Origin: Nemertoderma westbladi | Lineage: Eukaryota; Xenacoelomorpha; Nemertodermatida; Nemertodermatidae | DNA length: 64,000 nt | Assembly (NCBI GenBank): GCA_032718475.1 | Contig: JAUCBJ010009137.1 | Location: forward strand, 42,286-106,285 | Reading direction: 5' to 3' | Part shown: piece by piece, positions 11,608 through 22,568 of the stretch | Numbering within the stretch: the stretch's first letter is position 1 | Layout: each line of letters begins with the position of its first letter | Notes under the pieces: generated by a model | The model's input: the letters and a program-made list of their open reading frames with translations, nothing else | Databases searched by the model: none | What the model was told of the DNA's origin: nothing | Translations under genes and position numbers: made by a program

Positions 11608-14607
11608 ATGCCTTGGTCAAATTTCGTTAAAGCTAAGTTTTGTGAACTGAGAAGTTTAGGTACCCATTACATACAAGCAAGAAATCAATTTTATTTTCTT
11701 AATACTTGCTTAAACAAAGATCTATTACCGAATGGGTTAAATTTGCGTGCACACCTACATTTAAACTTTTTTTCGCCGGAGTGTCGTAATGATTTTGGAA
11801 AAGAATTGTATAAAATTGAACACAAATTATTAGTTACAATGAAACAAGATGCCCACGTCAAGTGGCAATATTTTCTGCAGAAATTTATGCAGACTAAGTA
11901 TTACATACAAACTGTTATACAACCTAATGTTTGTCGGGAAGTTCTTCACCAATCACACGTTGAACTTCATCATATTAATCATATTTCAAGACAGAGACAT
12001 CGGAAAAAAATTCATAATTTATTAAAATGTAGTCCGGCGTCCCATTTCGAGTCACAAGTGCCTGATATTGAACCGGTTCGAAGACGTTCTAACTACAGTC
12101 ACCACGTGAGAGGACCACTCAGGACGGAGATTCGTAAAGCACATCGCCACAAGACACGGGATGCACTAGCAGAAGAATTGAAAACAGCAATTCTAGAAAA
12201 TCAGGTACCGTTATCTACTTTTAACCCGGTTTTTCCCGATAGTTTGCAAGCTGAACCAGCTTTGGTTAGTTTGCTAAATAAAGGTCCTTCTTTCGTTCCT
12301 TTACCATGGCAACCAAAGCTTCATGAAGCACATTTAGATTTTGCATCATTTGCCACTAAAGTTCGTTATCAGTTTCTCCAATTTGAAAAGCAAATTAATA
12401 GGGCCACTAAGACTAACACAGAAAAAACACAGATTGTTAATCCGTTGAACTTGGAGCTACAAGAAACTGAAAGTAATTCAACAGTGGTGCCACTTTTCAA
12501 GGGTGCTAAAAGTGTTTATTTTAATTTAACATCGACAAATCAAACTATAGACAATTTCCTCTCAGCCATTTATTCAGATTTATTTAATCCCAAACTGAGG
12601 AATAAATGTAATGACAATTTGAACCCAGACGAACGTGCAGCAATGAAAAACATAAAGGCAGACAACGATTTTGTGTTGCGCCTTCAAGATAAAGGTTCAA
12701 AAAGATTTGTTGCAACTGAACGACAAATTTACAAAGACGGTATTAATAACTACCTTGGTGAAACAGCCCAATTTACACAGCATGGGAAGGTAAACCCTAC
12801 AGTAGAGTATACAAAACGAATAGCGGCATTTGTTAACAAATGGAAACATATTGAAGTTATTAAAGTCAACAGAGAATGGCTTGTTAATAAGCGTGCGAAA
12901 GCTGGAGTTTGTTTCGCTAATATAAAAACCCACAAACCCAATTGGCCACTTAGAAATATTTTGTCATCTTGTTCAACTGCTTCACAAAATTTGAGTATCT
13001 TAATTGAAAATTTTCTTAAGCCATTTGCAACAAAGCATCCAGCCTACATTAAAAACACATTACACCTTTTAGAGAAAATAGATAACTATAATATAAAGTA
13101 TGCTCCACTTCCATCAACGGCCCAATTTGCTTGTTTGGATATTGCAAATTTCTTCCCTAGTGTAGATAATAAAGATGGACTTGACAGCGTCAAAGAATTA
13201 CTTGACCTTTATCCAGAACTCCTACCAGATAACGCACCACCAAAAGATTGTATCCTAGAAGGTCTTAAATTATGTCTAGAAATTAATAACTGTACTTTTG
13301 ACAATAAACATTACACACAGTGTTCAGGATCAGCAATGGGTCCCAGTTACTCTTGTTCTTACACTGATGCCTATGGAGCTCGCAAAATAGACACCATTGC
13401 AGATCAATCTGATAATTCCCCAGATGAATTTGGAAGATATAGGGATGACATTTTAGTTTTATATTTACATGATATAGATTTAAAATTAAAACAATTAGTT
13501 GAGGATTTAAATGATCAAGTAAAGCCAGGACAAATTAAATTCGTTACTGAACAGATGGGGAGAGAAGTTAATTTTTTGGACCTAAAAATTTTCATCGACG
13601 CCCATGGAACCATTCAAACAGATATTTTTTTCAAACCTATGGACGTACATCAGTATTTGCATAGGACTTCGTCTCACCCACCGTCTCAGATCAAGTATGT
13701 ACCGTATGGTGTAGCTTTAAGGTTACGACGAAACTGTAGCAGGGATGTTGATCTCAAGAAGCACTTTATCACTTTTGGAGCAGCTTTTGTAGCACGAGCT
13801 TGGAATCTTGATGATGTTTGCAAACAGTTCGCAAAGGCAGCGGATCTATCACATAAAGAGAGTCGAAAGGCGAGAATAAAGACACATATTGATAATAAAG
13901 TTATTTATTATGTAGCTAACCACGAACCAACACTTCCAGATTTACATTTGCTAATAAAAAAGTCAAAACATATTCTAAAAAATGACATTTTAACAAAAGA
14001 GTTTTCAAATAGTTTTAAATTTAATGTAGTTCACAGACGCGCACCAACTTTACAGAGACTACTAGCACCTTCCACATACAAAGAACCTCTGACCACACTA
14101 GGAACAGGACTCAACAGTTTATCAGATGGGGGCGCCTTTCCTTGCAACAACTGCGTTTATTGTGACAAAATTGAACCAATGGAATTTGTTTCTTCAAAAT
14201 CGGTGGACCGGCGGAGAAGAATCCCTATAACAGAAAATTTGAACTGCAAGAGTACTAATGTAATCTACCTTGTATCATGTTCTAGATGTAATAAACAAGC
14301 GGTGGGTTCTGCAATTAATTTTAAAGCTAGAATTGCTAATTATAAAACACAGATTAAAAACAAAAAGAAGCAGACATGTAAGGTTGATCAACATTTTACA
14401 AGCAACGGACATTCATGGGAAGATTTTCATATAACACCAATAGATAGTATTAAGGGATACAAGGGAAAAGAACTCAAAATCCAAATGAGAAAGAGGGAGG
14501 GTTACTACCAGTGCACACTGCAGACCTTAGAACCATACGGAATAAACACAATTAATGAAGCAACCGCAAATTTACATGGCTACACAGGTTTTCTTCAAGA
14601 AGATTAA
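11608..14607 (+). CDS. Penelope-like reverse transcriptase / GIY-YIG protein, unit 1
   Basis: An intact 999-codon gene for a Penelope-like retroelement protein that copies element RNA at a nicked target. The N-terminal region includes a LQDKGS motif (359-364). The RT core has motif A near D511 (LDIANFFPSVD), motif B at 572-579 (CSGSAMGP) and motif C YRDD at 611-614, so the catalytic aspartates are all present. A cysteine cluster, CNNCVYC, lies at 846-852. The C-terminal GIY-YIG-type endonuclease starts VIY at 885-887. In the second motif the usual Y is alanine (AVGSA, 898-902); R908 is kept, but the usual histidine after it is Tyr912. RT therefore looks functional and the nuclease doubtful. 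The Met start is the first in frame and follows the 3' part of the preceding partial copy. Confidence 0.9.
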   Translation: MPWSNFVKAKFCELRSLGTHYIQARNQFYFLNTCLNKDLLPNGLNLRAHLHLNFFSPECRNDFGKELYKIEHKLLVTMKQDAHVKWQYFLQKFMQTKYYIQTVIQPNVCREVLHQSHVELHHINHISRQRHRKKIHNLLKCSPASHFESQVPDIEPVRRRSNYSHHVRGPLRTEIRKAHRHKTRDALAEELKTAILENQVPLSTFNPVFPDSLQAEPALVSLLNKGPSFVPLPWQPKLHEAHLDFASFATKVRYQFLQFEKQINRATKTNTEKTQIVNPLNLELQETESNSTVVPLFKGAKSVYFNLTSTNQTIDNFLSAIYSDLFNPKLRNKCNDNLNPDERAAMKNIKADNDFVLRLQDKGSKRFVATERQIYKDGINNYLGETAQFTQHGKVNPTVEYTKRIAAFVNKWKHIEVIKVNREWLVNKRAKAGVCFANIKTHKPNWPLRNILSSCSTASQNLSILIENFLKPFATKHPAYIKNTLHLLEKIDNYNIKYAPLPSTAQFACLDIANFFPSVDNKDGLDSVKELLDLYPELLPDNAPPKDCILEGLKLCLEINNCTFDNKHYTQCSGSAMGPSYSCSYTDAYGARKIDTIADQSDNSPDEFGRYRDDILVLYLHDIDLKLKQLVEDLNDQVKPGQIKFVTEQMGREVNFLDLKIFIDAHGTIQTDIFFKPMDVHQYLHRTSSHPPSQIKYVPYGVALRLRRNCSRDVDLKKHFITFGAAFVARAWNLDDVCKQFAKAADLSHKESRKARIKTHIDNKVIYYVANHEPTLPDLHLLIKKSKHILKNDILTKEFSNSFKFNVVHRRAPTLQRLLAPSTYKEPLTTLGTGLNSLSDGGAFPCNNCVYCDKIEPMEFVSSKSVDRRRRIPITENLNCKSTNVIYLVSCSRCNKQAVGSAINFKARIANYKTQIKNKKKQTCKVDQHFTSNGHSWEDFHITPIDSIKGYKGKELKIQMRKREGYYQCTLQTLEPYGINTINEATANLHGYTGFLQED

Positions 14608-14881
14608 AACTTTATATTTATGTTGTTACCTAGTTTATTTATACAGTATTTCAATTATTTATTTGTTCTAGAAAATTAATTTGAATTTAAGAAAAAATAC
14701 ATGAATAAGAGTCACGCTGACTCGAAATATCGTATATATTTTATTTTTATTGCTTGATATTGGTCTGTCTATTATTATTATTATTTTCGTTCTACACTTG
14801 ACTATATTTGAGAGACCGGATCATGCTGAACATGGTTGTTTGAAAAAGCGTTCCTACTTGATTTAATTATATTTAGCAACC
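14608..14881 (+). mobile_element. PLE-A 3' UTR / junction to the next unit
   Basis: The 274 bp between the stop of unit 1 and the start of unit 2 are the same as the sequence before unit 1 and after unit 2. The units therefore abut without foreign DNA. This stretch contains the hairpin-GAAA structure at 14709-14727. Confidence 0.85.
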
Positions 14882-17881
14882 ATGCCTTGGTCAAATTTCG
14901 TTAAAGCTAAGTTTTGTGAACTGAGAAGTTTAGGTACCCATTACATACAAGCAAGAAATCAATTTTATTTTCTTAATACTTGCTTAAACAAAGATCTATT
15001 ACCGAATGGGTTAAATTTGCGTGCACACCTACATTTAAACTTTTTTTCGCCGGAGTGTCGTAATGATTTTGGAAAAGAATTGTATAAAATTGAACACAAA
15101 TTATTAGTTACAATGAAACAAGATGCCCACGTCAAGTGGCAATATTTTCTGCAGAAATTTATGCAGACTAAGTATTACATACAAACTGTTATACAACCTA
15201 ATGTTTGTCGGGAAGTTCTTCACCAATCACACGTTGAACTTCATCATATTAATCATATTTCAAGACAGAGACATCGGAAAAAAATTCATAATTTATTAAA
15301 ATGTAGTCCGGCGTCCCATTTCGAGTCACAAGTGCCTGATATTGAACCGGTTCGAAGACGTTCTAACTACAGTCACCACGTGAGAGGACCACTCAGGACG
15401 GAGATTCGTAAAGCACATCGCCACAAGACACGGGATGCACTAGCAGAAGAATTGAAAACAGCAATTCTAGAAAATCAGGTACCGTTATCTACTTTTAACC
15501 CGGTTTTTCCCGATAGTTTGCAAGCTGAACCAGCTTTGGTTAGTTTGCTAAATAAAGGTCCTTCTTTCGTTCCTTTACCATGGCAACCAAAGCTTCATGA
15601 AGCACATTTAGATTTTGCATCATTTGCCACTAAAGTTCGTTATCAGTTTCTCCAATTTGAAAAGCAAATTAATAGGGCCACTAAGACTAACACAGAAAAA
15701 ACACAGATTGTTAATCCGTTGAACTTGGAGCTACAAGAAACTGAAAGTAATTCAACAGTGGTGCCACTTTTCAAGGGTGCTAAAAGTGTTTATTTTAATT
15801 TAACATCGACAAATCAAACTATAGACAATTTCCTCTCAGCCATTTATTCAGATTTATTTAATCCCAAACTGAGGAATAAATGTAATGACAATTTGAACCC
15901 AGACGAACGTGCAGCAATGAAAAACATAAAGGCAGACAACGATTTTGTGTTGCGCCTTCAAGATAAAGGTTCAAAAAGATTTGTTGCAACTGAACGACAA
16001 ATTTACAAAGACGGTATTAATAACTACCTTGGTGAAACAGCCCAATTTACACAGCATGGGAAGGTAAACCCTACAGTAGAGTATACAAAACGAATAGCGG
16101 CATTTGTTAACAAATGGAAACATATTGAAGTTATTAAAGTCAACAGAGAATGGCTTGTTAATAAGCGTGCGAAAGCTGGAGTTTGTTTCGCTAATATAAA
16201 AACCCACAAACCCAATTGGCCACTTAGAAATATTTTGTCATCTTGTTCAACTGCTTCACAAAATTTGAGTATCTTAATTGAAAATTTTCTTAAGCCATTT
16301 GCAACAAAGCATCCAGCCTACATTAAAAACACATTACACCTTTTAGAGAAAATAGATAACTATAATATAAAGTATGCTCCACTTCCATCAACGGCCCAAT
16401 TTGCTTGTTTGGATATTGCAAATTTCTTCCCTAGTGTAGATAATAAAGATGGACTTGACAGCGTCAAAGAATTACTTGACCTTTATCCAGAACTCCTACC
16501 AGATAACGCACCACCAAAAGATTGTATCCTAGAAGGTCTTAAATTATGTCTAGAAATTAATAACTGTACTTTTGACAATAAACATTACACACAGTGTTCA
16601 GGATCAGCAATGGGTCCCAGTTACTCTTGTTCTTACACTGATGCCTATGGAGCTCGCAAAATAGACACCATTGCAGATCAATCTGATAATTCCCCAGATG
16701 AATTTGGAAGATATAGGGATGACATTTTAGTTTTATATTTACATGATATAGATTTAAAATTAAAACAATTAGTTGAGGATTTAAATGATCAAGTAAAGCC
16801 AGGACAAATTAAATTCGTTACTGAACAGATGGGGAGAGAAGTTAATTTTTTGGACCTAAAAATTTTCATCGACGCCCATGGAACCATTCAAACAGATATT
16901 TTTTTCAAACCTATGGACGTACATCAGTATTTGCATAGGACTTCGTCTCACCCACCGTCTCAGATCAAGTATGTACCGTATGGTGTAGCTTTAAGGTTAC
17001 GACGAAACTGTAGCAGGGATGTTGATCTCAAGAAGCACTTTATCACTTTTGGAGCAGCTTTTGTAGCACGAGCTTGGAATCTTGATGATGTTTGCAAACA
17101 GTTCGCAAAGGCAGCGGATCTATCACATAAAGAGAGTCGAAAGGCGAGAATAAAGACACATATTGATAATAAAGTTATTTATTATGTAGCTAACCACGAA
17201 CCAACACTTCCAGATTTACATTTGCTAATAAAAAAGTCAAAACATATTCTAAAAAATGACATTTTAACAAAAGAGTTTTCAAATAGTTTTAAATTTAATG
17301 TAGTTCACAGACGCGCACCAACTTTACAGAGACTACTAGCACCTTCCACATACAAAGAACCTCTGACCACACTAGGAACAGGACTCAACAGTTTATCAGA
17401 TGGGGGCGCCTTTCCTTGCAACAACTGCGTTTATTGTGACAAAATTGAACCAATGGAATTTGTTTCTTCAAAATCGGTGGACCGGCGGAGAAGAATCCCT
17501 ATAACAGAAAATTTGAACTGCAAGAGTACTAATGTAATCTACCTTGTATCATGTTCTAGATGTAATAAACAAGCGGTGGGTTCTGCAATTAATTTTAAAG
17601 CTAGAATTGCTAATTATAAAACACAGATTAAAAACAAAAAGAAGCAGACATGTAAGGTTGATCAACATTTTACAAGCAACGGACATTCATGGGAAGATTT
17701 TCATATAACACCAATAGATAGTATTAAGGGATACAAGGGAAAAGAACTCAAAATCCAAATGAGAAAGAGGGAGGGTTACTACCAGTGCACACTGCAGACC
17801 TTAGAACCATACGGAATAAACACAATTAATGAAGCAACCGCAAATTTACATGGCTACACAGGTTTTCTTCAAGAAGATTAA
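14882..17881 (+). CDS. Penelope-like reverse transcriptase / GIY-YIG protein, unit 2
   Basis: A second intact 999-codon copy, displaced by exactly 3274 bp from unit 1. The predicted protein is identical to unit 1 throughout, and the nucleotide stretches compared by eye also match. It therefore carries the same intact RT motifs and the same altered endonuclease motif (AVGSA, Tyr912). Complete identity means very recent tandem formation, ongoing homogenisation, or an assembly duplication next to the gap at 18070. Confidence 0.88.
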   Translation: MPWSNFVKAKFCELRSLGTHYIQARNQFYFLNTCLNKDLLPNGLNLRAHLHLNFFSPECRNDFGKELYKIEHKLLVTMKQDAHVKWQYFLQKFMQTKYYIQTVIQPNVCREVLHQSHVELHHINHISRQRHRKKIHNLLKCSPASHFESQVPDIEPVRRRSNYSHHVRGPLRTEIRKAHRHKTRDALAEELKTAILENQVPLSTFNPVFPDSLQAEPALVSLLNKGPSFVPLPWQPKLHEAHLDFASFATKVRYQFLQFEKQINRATKTNTEKTQIVNPLNLELQETESNSTVVPLFKGAKSVYFNLTSTNQTIDNFLSAIYSDLFNPKLRNKCNDNLNPDERAAMKNIKADNDFVLRLQDKGSKRFVATERQIYKDGINNYLGETAQFTQHGKVNPTVEYTKRIAAFVNKWKHIEVIKVNREWLVNKRAKAGVCFANIKTHKPNWPLRNILSSCSTASQNLSILIENFLKPFATKHPAYIKNTLHLLEKIDNYNIKYAPLPSTAQFACLDIANFFPSVDNKDGLDSVKELLDLYPELLPDNAPPKDCILEGLKLCLEINNCTFDNKHYTQCSGSAMGPSYSCSYTDAYGARKIDTIADQSDNSPDEFGRYRDDILVLYLHDIDLKLKQLVEDLNDQVKPGQIKFVTEQMGREVNFLDLKIFIDAHGTIQTDIFFKPMDVHQYLHRTSSHPPSQIKYVPYGVALRLRRNCSRDVDLKKHFITFGAAFVARAWNLDDVCKQFAKAADLSHKESRKARIKTHIDNKVIYYVANHEPTLPDLHLLIKKSKHILKNDILTKEFSNSFKFNVVHRRAPTLQRLLAPSTYKEPLTTLGTGLNSLSDGGAFPCNNCVYCDKIEPMEFVSSKSVDRRRRIPITENLNCKSTNVIYLVSCSRCNKQAVGSAINFKARIANYKTQIKNKKKQTCKVDQHFTSNGHSWEDFHITPIDSIKGYKGKELKIQMRKREGYYQCTLQTLEPYGINTINEATANLHGYTGFLQED

Positions 17882-18069
17882 AACTTTATATTTATGTTGT
17901 TACCTAGTTTATTTATACAGTATTTCAATTATTTATTTGTTCTAGAAAATTAATTTGAATTTAAGAAAAAATACATGAATAAGAGTCACGCTGACTCGAA
18001 ATATCGTATATATTTTATTTTTATTGCTTGATATTGGTCTGTCTATTATTATTATTATTTTCGTTCTAC
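17882..18069 (+). mobile_element. PLE-A third copy, cut by the assembly gap
   Basis: The sequence repeats the 3' UTR and start-upstream region seen at 11334-11521 and 14608-14795, then stops at the run of N. The array therefore probably continues inside the gap. Confidence 0.85.
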
Positions 18070-18169
18070 NNNNNNNNNNNNNNNNNNNNNNNNNNNNNNN
18101 NNNNNNNNNNNNNNNNNNNNNNNNNNNNNNNNNNNNNNNNNNNNNNNNNNNNNNNNNNNNNNNNNNNNN
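18070..18169. other. Assembly gap, exactly 100 N
   Basis: A run of 100 N is the usual placeholder for a gap of unknown size. ORFs that cross it are not real. Confidence 0.97.
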
Positions 18170-18493
18170 TAATTATATATATATGTATATATATAAGGTA
18201 TTTCCATTTCACGGCAATCACTCACTACATAATAATACGTCGCCTGTGCAATAAATTGAAATACATTGTATGGATGTCCAGGTAAGAAACCATTACGTTT
18301 CCATGACAATACACAGTTATCAGGTTAGGACTTTGTATAGAGTACTTTCAAAGACTATCTAAAAGTAATAAGTTAAGACTTTAGCGCTCCCGCAGTTTGT
18401 GCAAAACGCTTTTATTATTAGGTTATACGTGTACAATTCGCAATTAACATTCAGCGAGTTAGCTTATTAGGGTATTTGCGGTCTTATAATCAT
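18170..18493. other. Non-coding DNA after the gap
   Basis: It begins with a TA-rich microsatellite (18170-18194). Nothing else is recognised. Confidence 0.5.
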
Positions 18494-18497
18494 TTAA

Positions 18498-20042
18498 GGG
18501 GGCGGTACACCACCTGGTGTCAAAAAATTGAAAAAAAATTTTTTTGCCGAATATTGTGTGAAATTTTATGTAGATTCCGAATCTGAAATCGGTTTTGTCA
18601 TATCTCGATTGGATCTCGAGTTATACGTCTTTAACTGAGACCATGTTGACGGACAGACTGACAGACAGACCGACAGACCGACAGACCGACAGACAGTCTG
18701 GATAGGGTCAAAAGTGAAAACTGACAGCGGAAATGAAATCCTTGACCAGGAAAACCCCAATAGAGAGAATTTTAATTAGCTAATGTGATTCCTTATACTT
18801 TTGACGGACAGACTGACAGACAGACCGACAGACAGTCTGGATAGGGTCAAAAGTGAAAACTGACAGCGGAAATGAAATCCTTGACCAGGAAAACCCCCAT
18901 AGGGAGAATTTTAATTAGCTAATGTGATTCCTTATACTTTTGACGGACAGACTGACAGACAGACCGACAGACAGTCTGGATAGGGTCAAAAGTGAAAACT
19001 GACAGCGGAAATGAAATCCTTGACCAGGAAAACCCCCATAGAGAGAATTTTAATTAGCTAATGTGATTCCTTATATTTTCGACGGACAGACTGACAGACA
19101 GACAGACCAACAGACCGACAGACAGTCTGCATAGGGTCAAAAGTGAAAACTGACAGCGGAAATGAAATCCTTGTCCAGGAAAACCCCCATAGCTAGAATT
19201 TTAATTAGCTAATGTGATTCCTTATACTTTTGACGGACAGACTGAAAGACAGACCGACAGACAGACCGACAGACAGACCGACAGACAGTCTGGATAGGGT
19301 CAAAGTGAAAACTGACAGCGGAAATGAAATCCTTGACAAGGAAAACCCCCATAGCGAGAATGTTAGTAGATTTTATTCTTTCTAAAGTCTTGACAGACAA
19401 ACAGACAGAAATACTGACAGACTTCAGAAATTCATGAATTAGAGTTGGGCACTTGGGGGTTTGAATAATTTACAGTTAGGTACCGAAAGGGTTAAAACTT
19501 TAACCTCATTTTTCTCAGAATGTCATTTTTTGACCTCAAAAATGTATCTAGTCCGCCAATTTTCAATGAATTGAGCTGAAATTTGGAAAGTATCTCCAGA
19601 CCGACGCACTCTTTAGAAATTGTGGTCAAATTTTTTTTTTTTAGCTTCGTTCGTTTTTTATTCAATGTTAAATGTCGAAATTTCGTGATTTTTTCGTTCA
19701 AAATGAAAAGTAATTTTTGATTGGCTATAAAAAAAGATCAAAACAAAATTTTAAAAATTTGACCACAATTTCTGTTTATCATGACTTGGAGAATATGCAC
19801 ACCAAATTTCGAGCAAAAATAATTATAAATAAATATGTAGATAGGTTTTGTAATATAGTCAATATTTATTAATATTAACTATTATTAAATTATTATAAAT
19901 AGTTAATTCGAAAAATTTTTTTTGCCGAAAGTTGTATCTACAACCCAACTCTAATTGTGCCAATTTTCGAAAATACTTGACAATGTTGAAGCACACGACA
20001 ATGATTTTTGTAAAAAATGCGCTTAGGTGGTGTACCGCCCCC
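18498..20042. mobile_element. Non-autonomous DNA element with 18-bp TIRs and TTAA flanks
   Basis: The left terminus GGGGGCGGTACACCACCT (18498-18515) has its exact reverse complement at 20025-20042. The flanks are TTAA at 18494-18497 and 20043-20046, consistent with a TTAA target duplication as made by piggyBac-type transposases. The terminal bases GGGGG are unlike the usual CCC start of that group, so the superfamily is left open. The element encodes no transposase; its left half is filled by a tandem array (separate entry). Confidence 0.85.
18645..19420. repeat. Internal tandem array in the TTAA element, about 140-160-bp period
   Basis: Units start near 18647, 18802, 18941, 19080, 19231 and 19391 with GACGGACAGACTGACAGAC. 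They continue through a variable GACAGACC ladder, GTCTGGATAGGGTC, GAAATGAAATCCTTGACC and AATTTTAATTAGCTAATG. Unit length varies because the GACAGACC ladder varies. Minus-strand ORFs here read the ladder as VCRS repeats and are ignored. Confidence 0.9.
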
Positions 20043-20046
20043 TTAA

Positions 20047-20788
20047 CACAATTTGGTTGGTACAAATTGAATGTAAGTGTAAGAAGTGTGTTTGTAAGTT
20101 AGCATTTTGGCCATTCCATACTCTTGAGTGTTTAAGTGTGTTTGAAAAGTACCAGTTCCCATAATGCCGCTAAGGGGGGCCAAGTTTTTCATACACATGA
20201 CACACTGGACTGCAAAAGTGGTAAAATGCTAACTTGTGAGAAATGGTCTAAAAAACGTTTTGACAAAGTTTCAGATTGCAAGGACCACGAGTTAGCACTT
20301 TGAGTTAGCACTTTGGAAAAGTTAGCACAATAGCGGAAAAAGAGCTTGCAAAGTAAGCCCTTTGGTATATTTGCCATACGTTTGCGGCTGTTTGGGCGGG
20401 GTGTGGTAGGCCTAAACTTTTCACACTGAAACATTTTGGTTCTGAAATGTTCAGGGCACAGCGATCAGAGATATTTCATATACAGTATATTTTATTATGA
20501 GAGGAAGAAGAACATACAACGTTATTTACTATATATGTAACAAAATAATTGTTTTCGGGTTTAACTTGGAAGCCTCCCCAAATAGTTGATATACAATTAT
20601 ATTTAAAATTATTTCCATGGTCATGGTCATTCACCCGTCTTTAGTTAGAAATTTGTTTGCATGAAAGACAGTTTAGTTTGGTTTTTACTGATTATTATCT
20701 CTTATCTGGCTGGGGTAATAATAAAGGATAGGATAAATGGAAGCAAAGTGTGACAGTAACAATTATTTCCCTGACAACCGAGCATGTC
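20047..20788. other. Non-coding DNA with GTTAGCAC words
   Basis: GAGTTAGCACTTT recurs near 20290-20330 and similar words occur near 770. No gene is recognised. Confidence 0.4.
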
Positions 20789-20792
20789 TTAA

Positions 20793-21639
20793 CCCTATTC
20801 CACCTGGGGTTGGGCAGAATCTGCCCAACACTTTTTATTTTTAGAAATTCATCATGATGATTTTTATGTATTATTATGAAATTCATTGACTTTTCCTAGA
20901 ATTTAATTGGCTTTCTGATGGTAACAAAATATTTTTTTCATCATTTATACTTTTTGTGCTATGGTGTGTTTTTCATATCAAAGTCACATTTTTTTATTAT
21001 AATATCTTTATTAGCCTAACTGGTAGAAAAGATAATCCCTGGTTGGATAGTTCCCTGGTCAACAAGCTAGAATACAACCAATTACGGTCCAGGACATTCA
21101 CTTGGCTGGGTTGTAAAGTTAAATTCAAACACGAGATTGTCTACTGCTTGGATTAGTACACATCAATCACATTATTTTTTAATAACAGAATACTAAACTG
21201 ACAGATAAGCAAGCAATAAGTCTACTAGGATAAAACAACAACCACCATTGAAACCAGTATATTCCTAATGTAATACAGCAGACATAAACAGAGGTGAATA
21301 AATCTATTCAATAACAGCAGCCCTGCAAGCAAAATTTTCAATTGGGATGTCTGGCAGAGTTAGGCAGACAGTGGTGTTGGGAGGAGTATGTATAGTATTA
21401 TCTCATCTTTTAACTATAATGGGTTATCTTCATGATAATTAATTTATATGGATATATTATTTAAAATTATGAATATATAAAACTCAGAACAGATGCATTA
21501 TATATTTTTCTATAAACCTGCGAAAATTTGGAAAGTTTTGATAAAATTATCATTACTTTTTAGTGTATAATAAACTGTTGGGCATATTATGCCCAACCCC
21601 AGGTGGAATCTCGGACAAAAGAGCCCAGGTGGAATAGGG
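20793..21639. mobile_element. piggyBac-like MITE, 847 bp
   Basis: Termini CCCTATTCCACCTGGG (20793-20808) and CCCAGGTGGAATAGGG (21624-21639) are exact inverted repeats, flanked by TTAA on both sides (20789-20792 and 21640-21643). A CCC start with TTAA target is the piggyBac pattern. Just inside each end lies a palindrome (GTTGGGCAGA-A-TCTGCCCAAC on the left, GTTGGGCATA-T-TATGCCCAAC on the right), and the CCCAGGTGGAAT motif is repeated near the right end. No transposase is encoded. Confidence 0.88.
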
Positions 21640-21643
21640 TTAA

Positions 21644-22568
21644 GTATACGATATCTAAAAGGGGGAAGTTTGGATTCACTGAATAAATGCAGTTCACCAA
21701 ACTTCCCCCGAATGCACACTGTAACTTCCCCCTTCCCCCAAATATCCACTGTTAAATTAATTTGAAGCGATATAATAAGTACAAAATTGTGCGAGTTTTT
21801 AATTTGTGTAGTCCATTTGTTATTTGATCTCTATTTATTGTTTAAAGTGCATTTAATATCACACTGGTTTTTTAGAATATTATACTATACAACCTTATGT
21901 TTTATTTATTAACCCAATCGAAGCCTTAATAAGGGCCGCTTATTTGTACGCATATCCCTAATGCGCTCAGTAAGGTTGAAACAACATATTAATATGAAAA
22001 TAAAGTATCTGCAAAGAAAAGAACCCAATGCTATATAATTTGACCTTATAAAAAAATGTGCACTTTTGCACACTTATTTGTACAAGTGCACTTCAGCAGA
22101 TCGTAATGGTGGTTCTTATTTAACAAACTTATGTTTATCCTCTACCGATCTACGATGGTGTATGATCAAGTGTCAGTCACTAAAAGTGTAAAAAATCTAA
22201 TTTAATAAATCGCGACATTTGCGATTTTGGACCATATTCATGGGCATTTTAAGTCACTTTATATACATAAAAAGTTAAACAAATGTTACGATTATAGTTA
22301 GATATCACTCCAAACTACATTTTAATCCAAAGAATAACATTCTACGATGAATGGAACTGGAAATAATAGTGTTTGAAATATCGAAAAAATGTGTACTTTT
22401 TAAGTGCATTATGCACTAAGTGCACATGCGTCTTTTCCCAAGTTGTATCCTATTTCACACACTACAATCTATCCTCTATCCAATGAAAAAGGTTTCAGAT
22501 CAAACGGCCCAGTAGAACAGAAGTTATTGATGTTTAAAAATAATCACTCGAAAATTTCAAATTCTCTT
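21644..22568. other. Non-coding DNA with AAGTGCAC palindromic words
   Basis: Similar stretches near 22055-22100 and 22388-22435 both combine AAAATGTG, AAGTGCA and TGCACTT words, possibly remnants of two copies of one short repeat. No gene is seen. Confidence 0.4.

Noticed and set aside
18024-18309. ORFs spanning the run of N
   Set aside because: They cross an assembly gap of unknown size.
18645-19420. Possible coding repeats reading VCRSVGLSVC on the minus strand
   Set aside because: They are caused by the GACAGACC ladder; length and frame vary between units.
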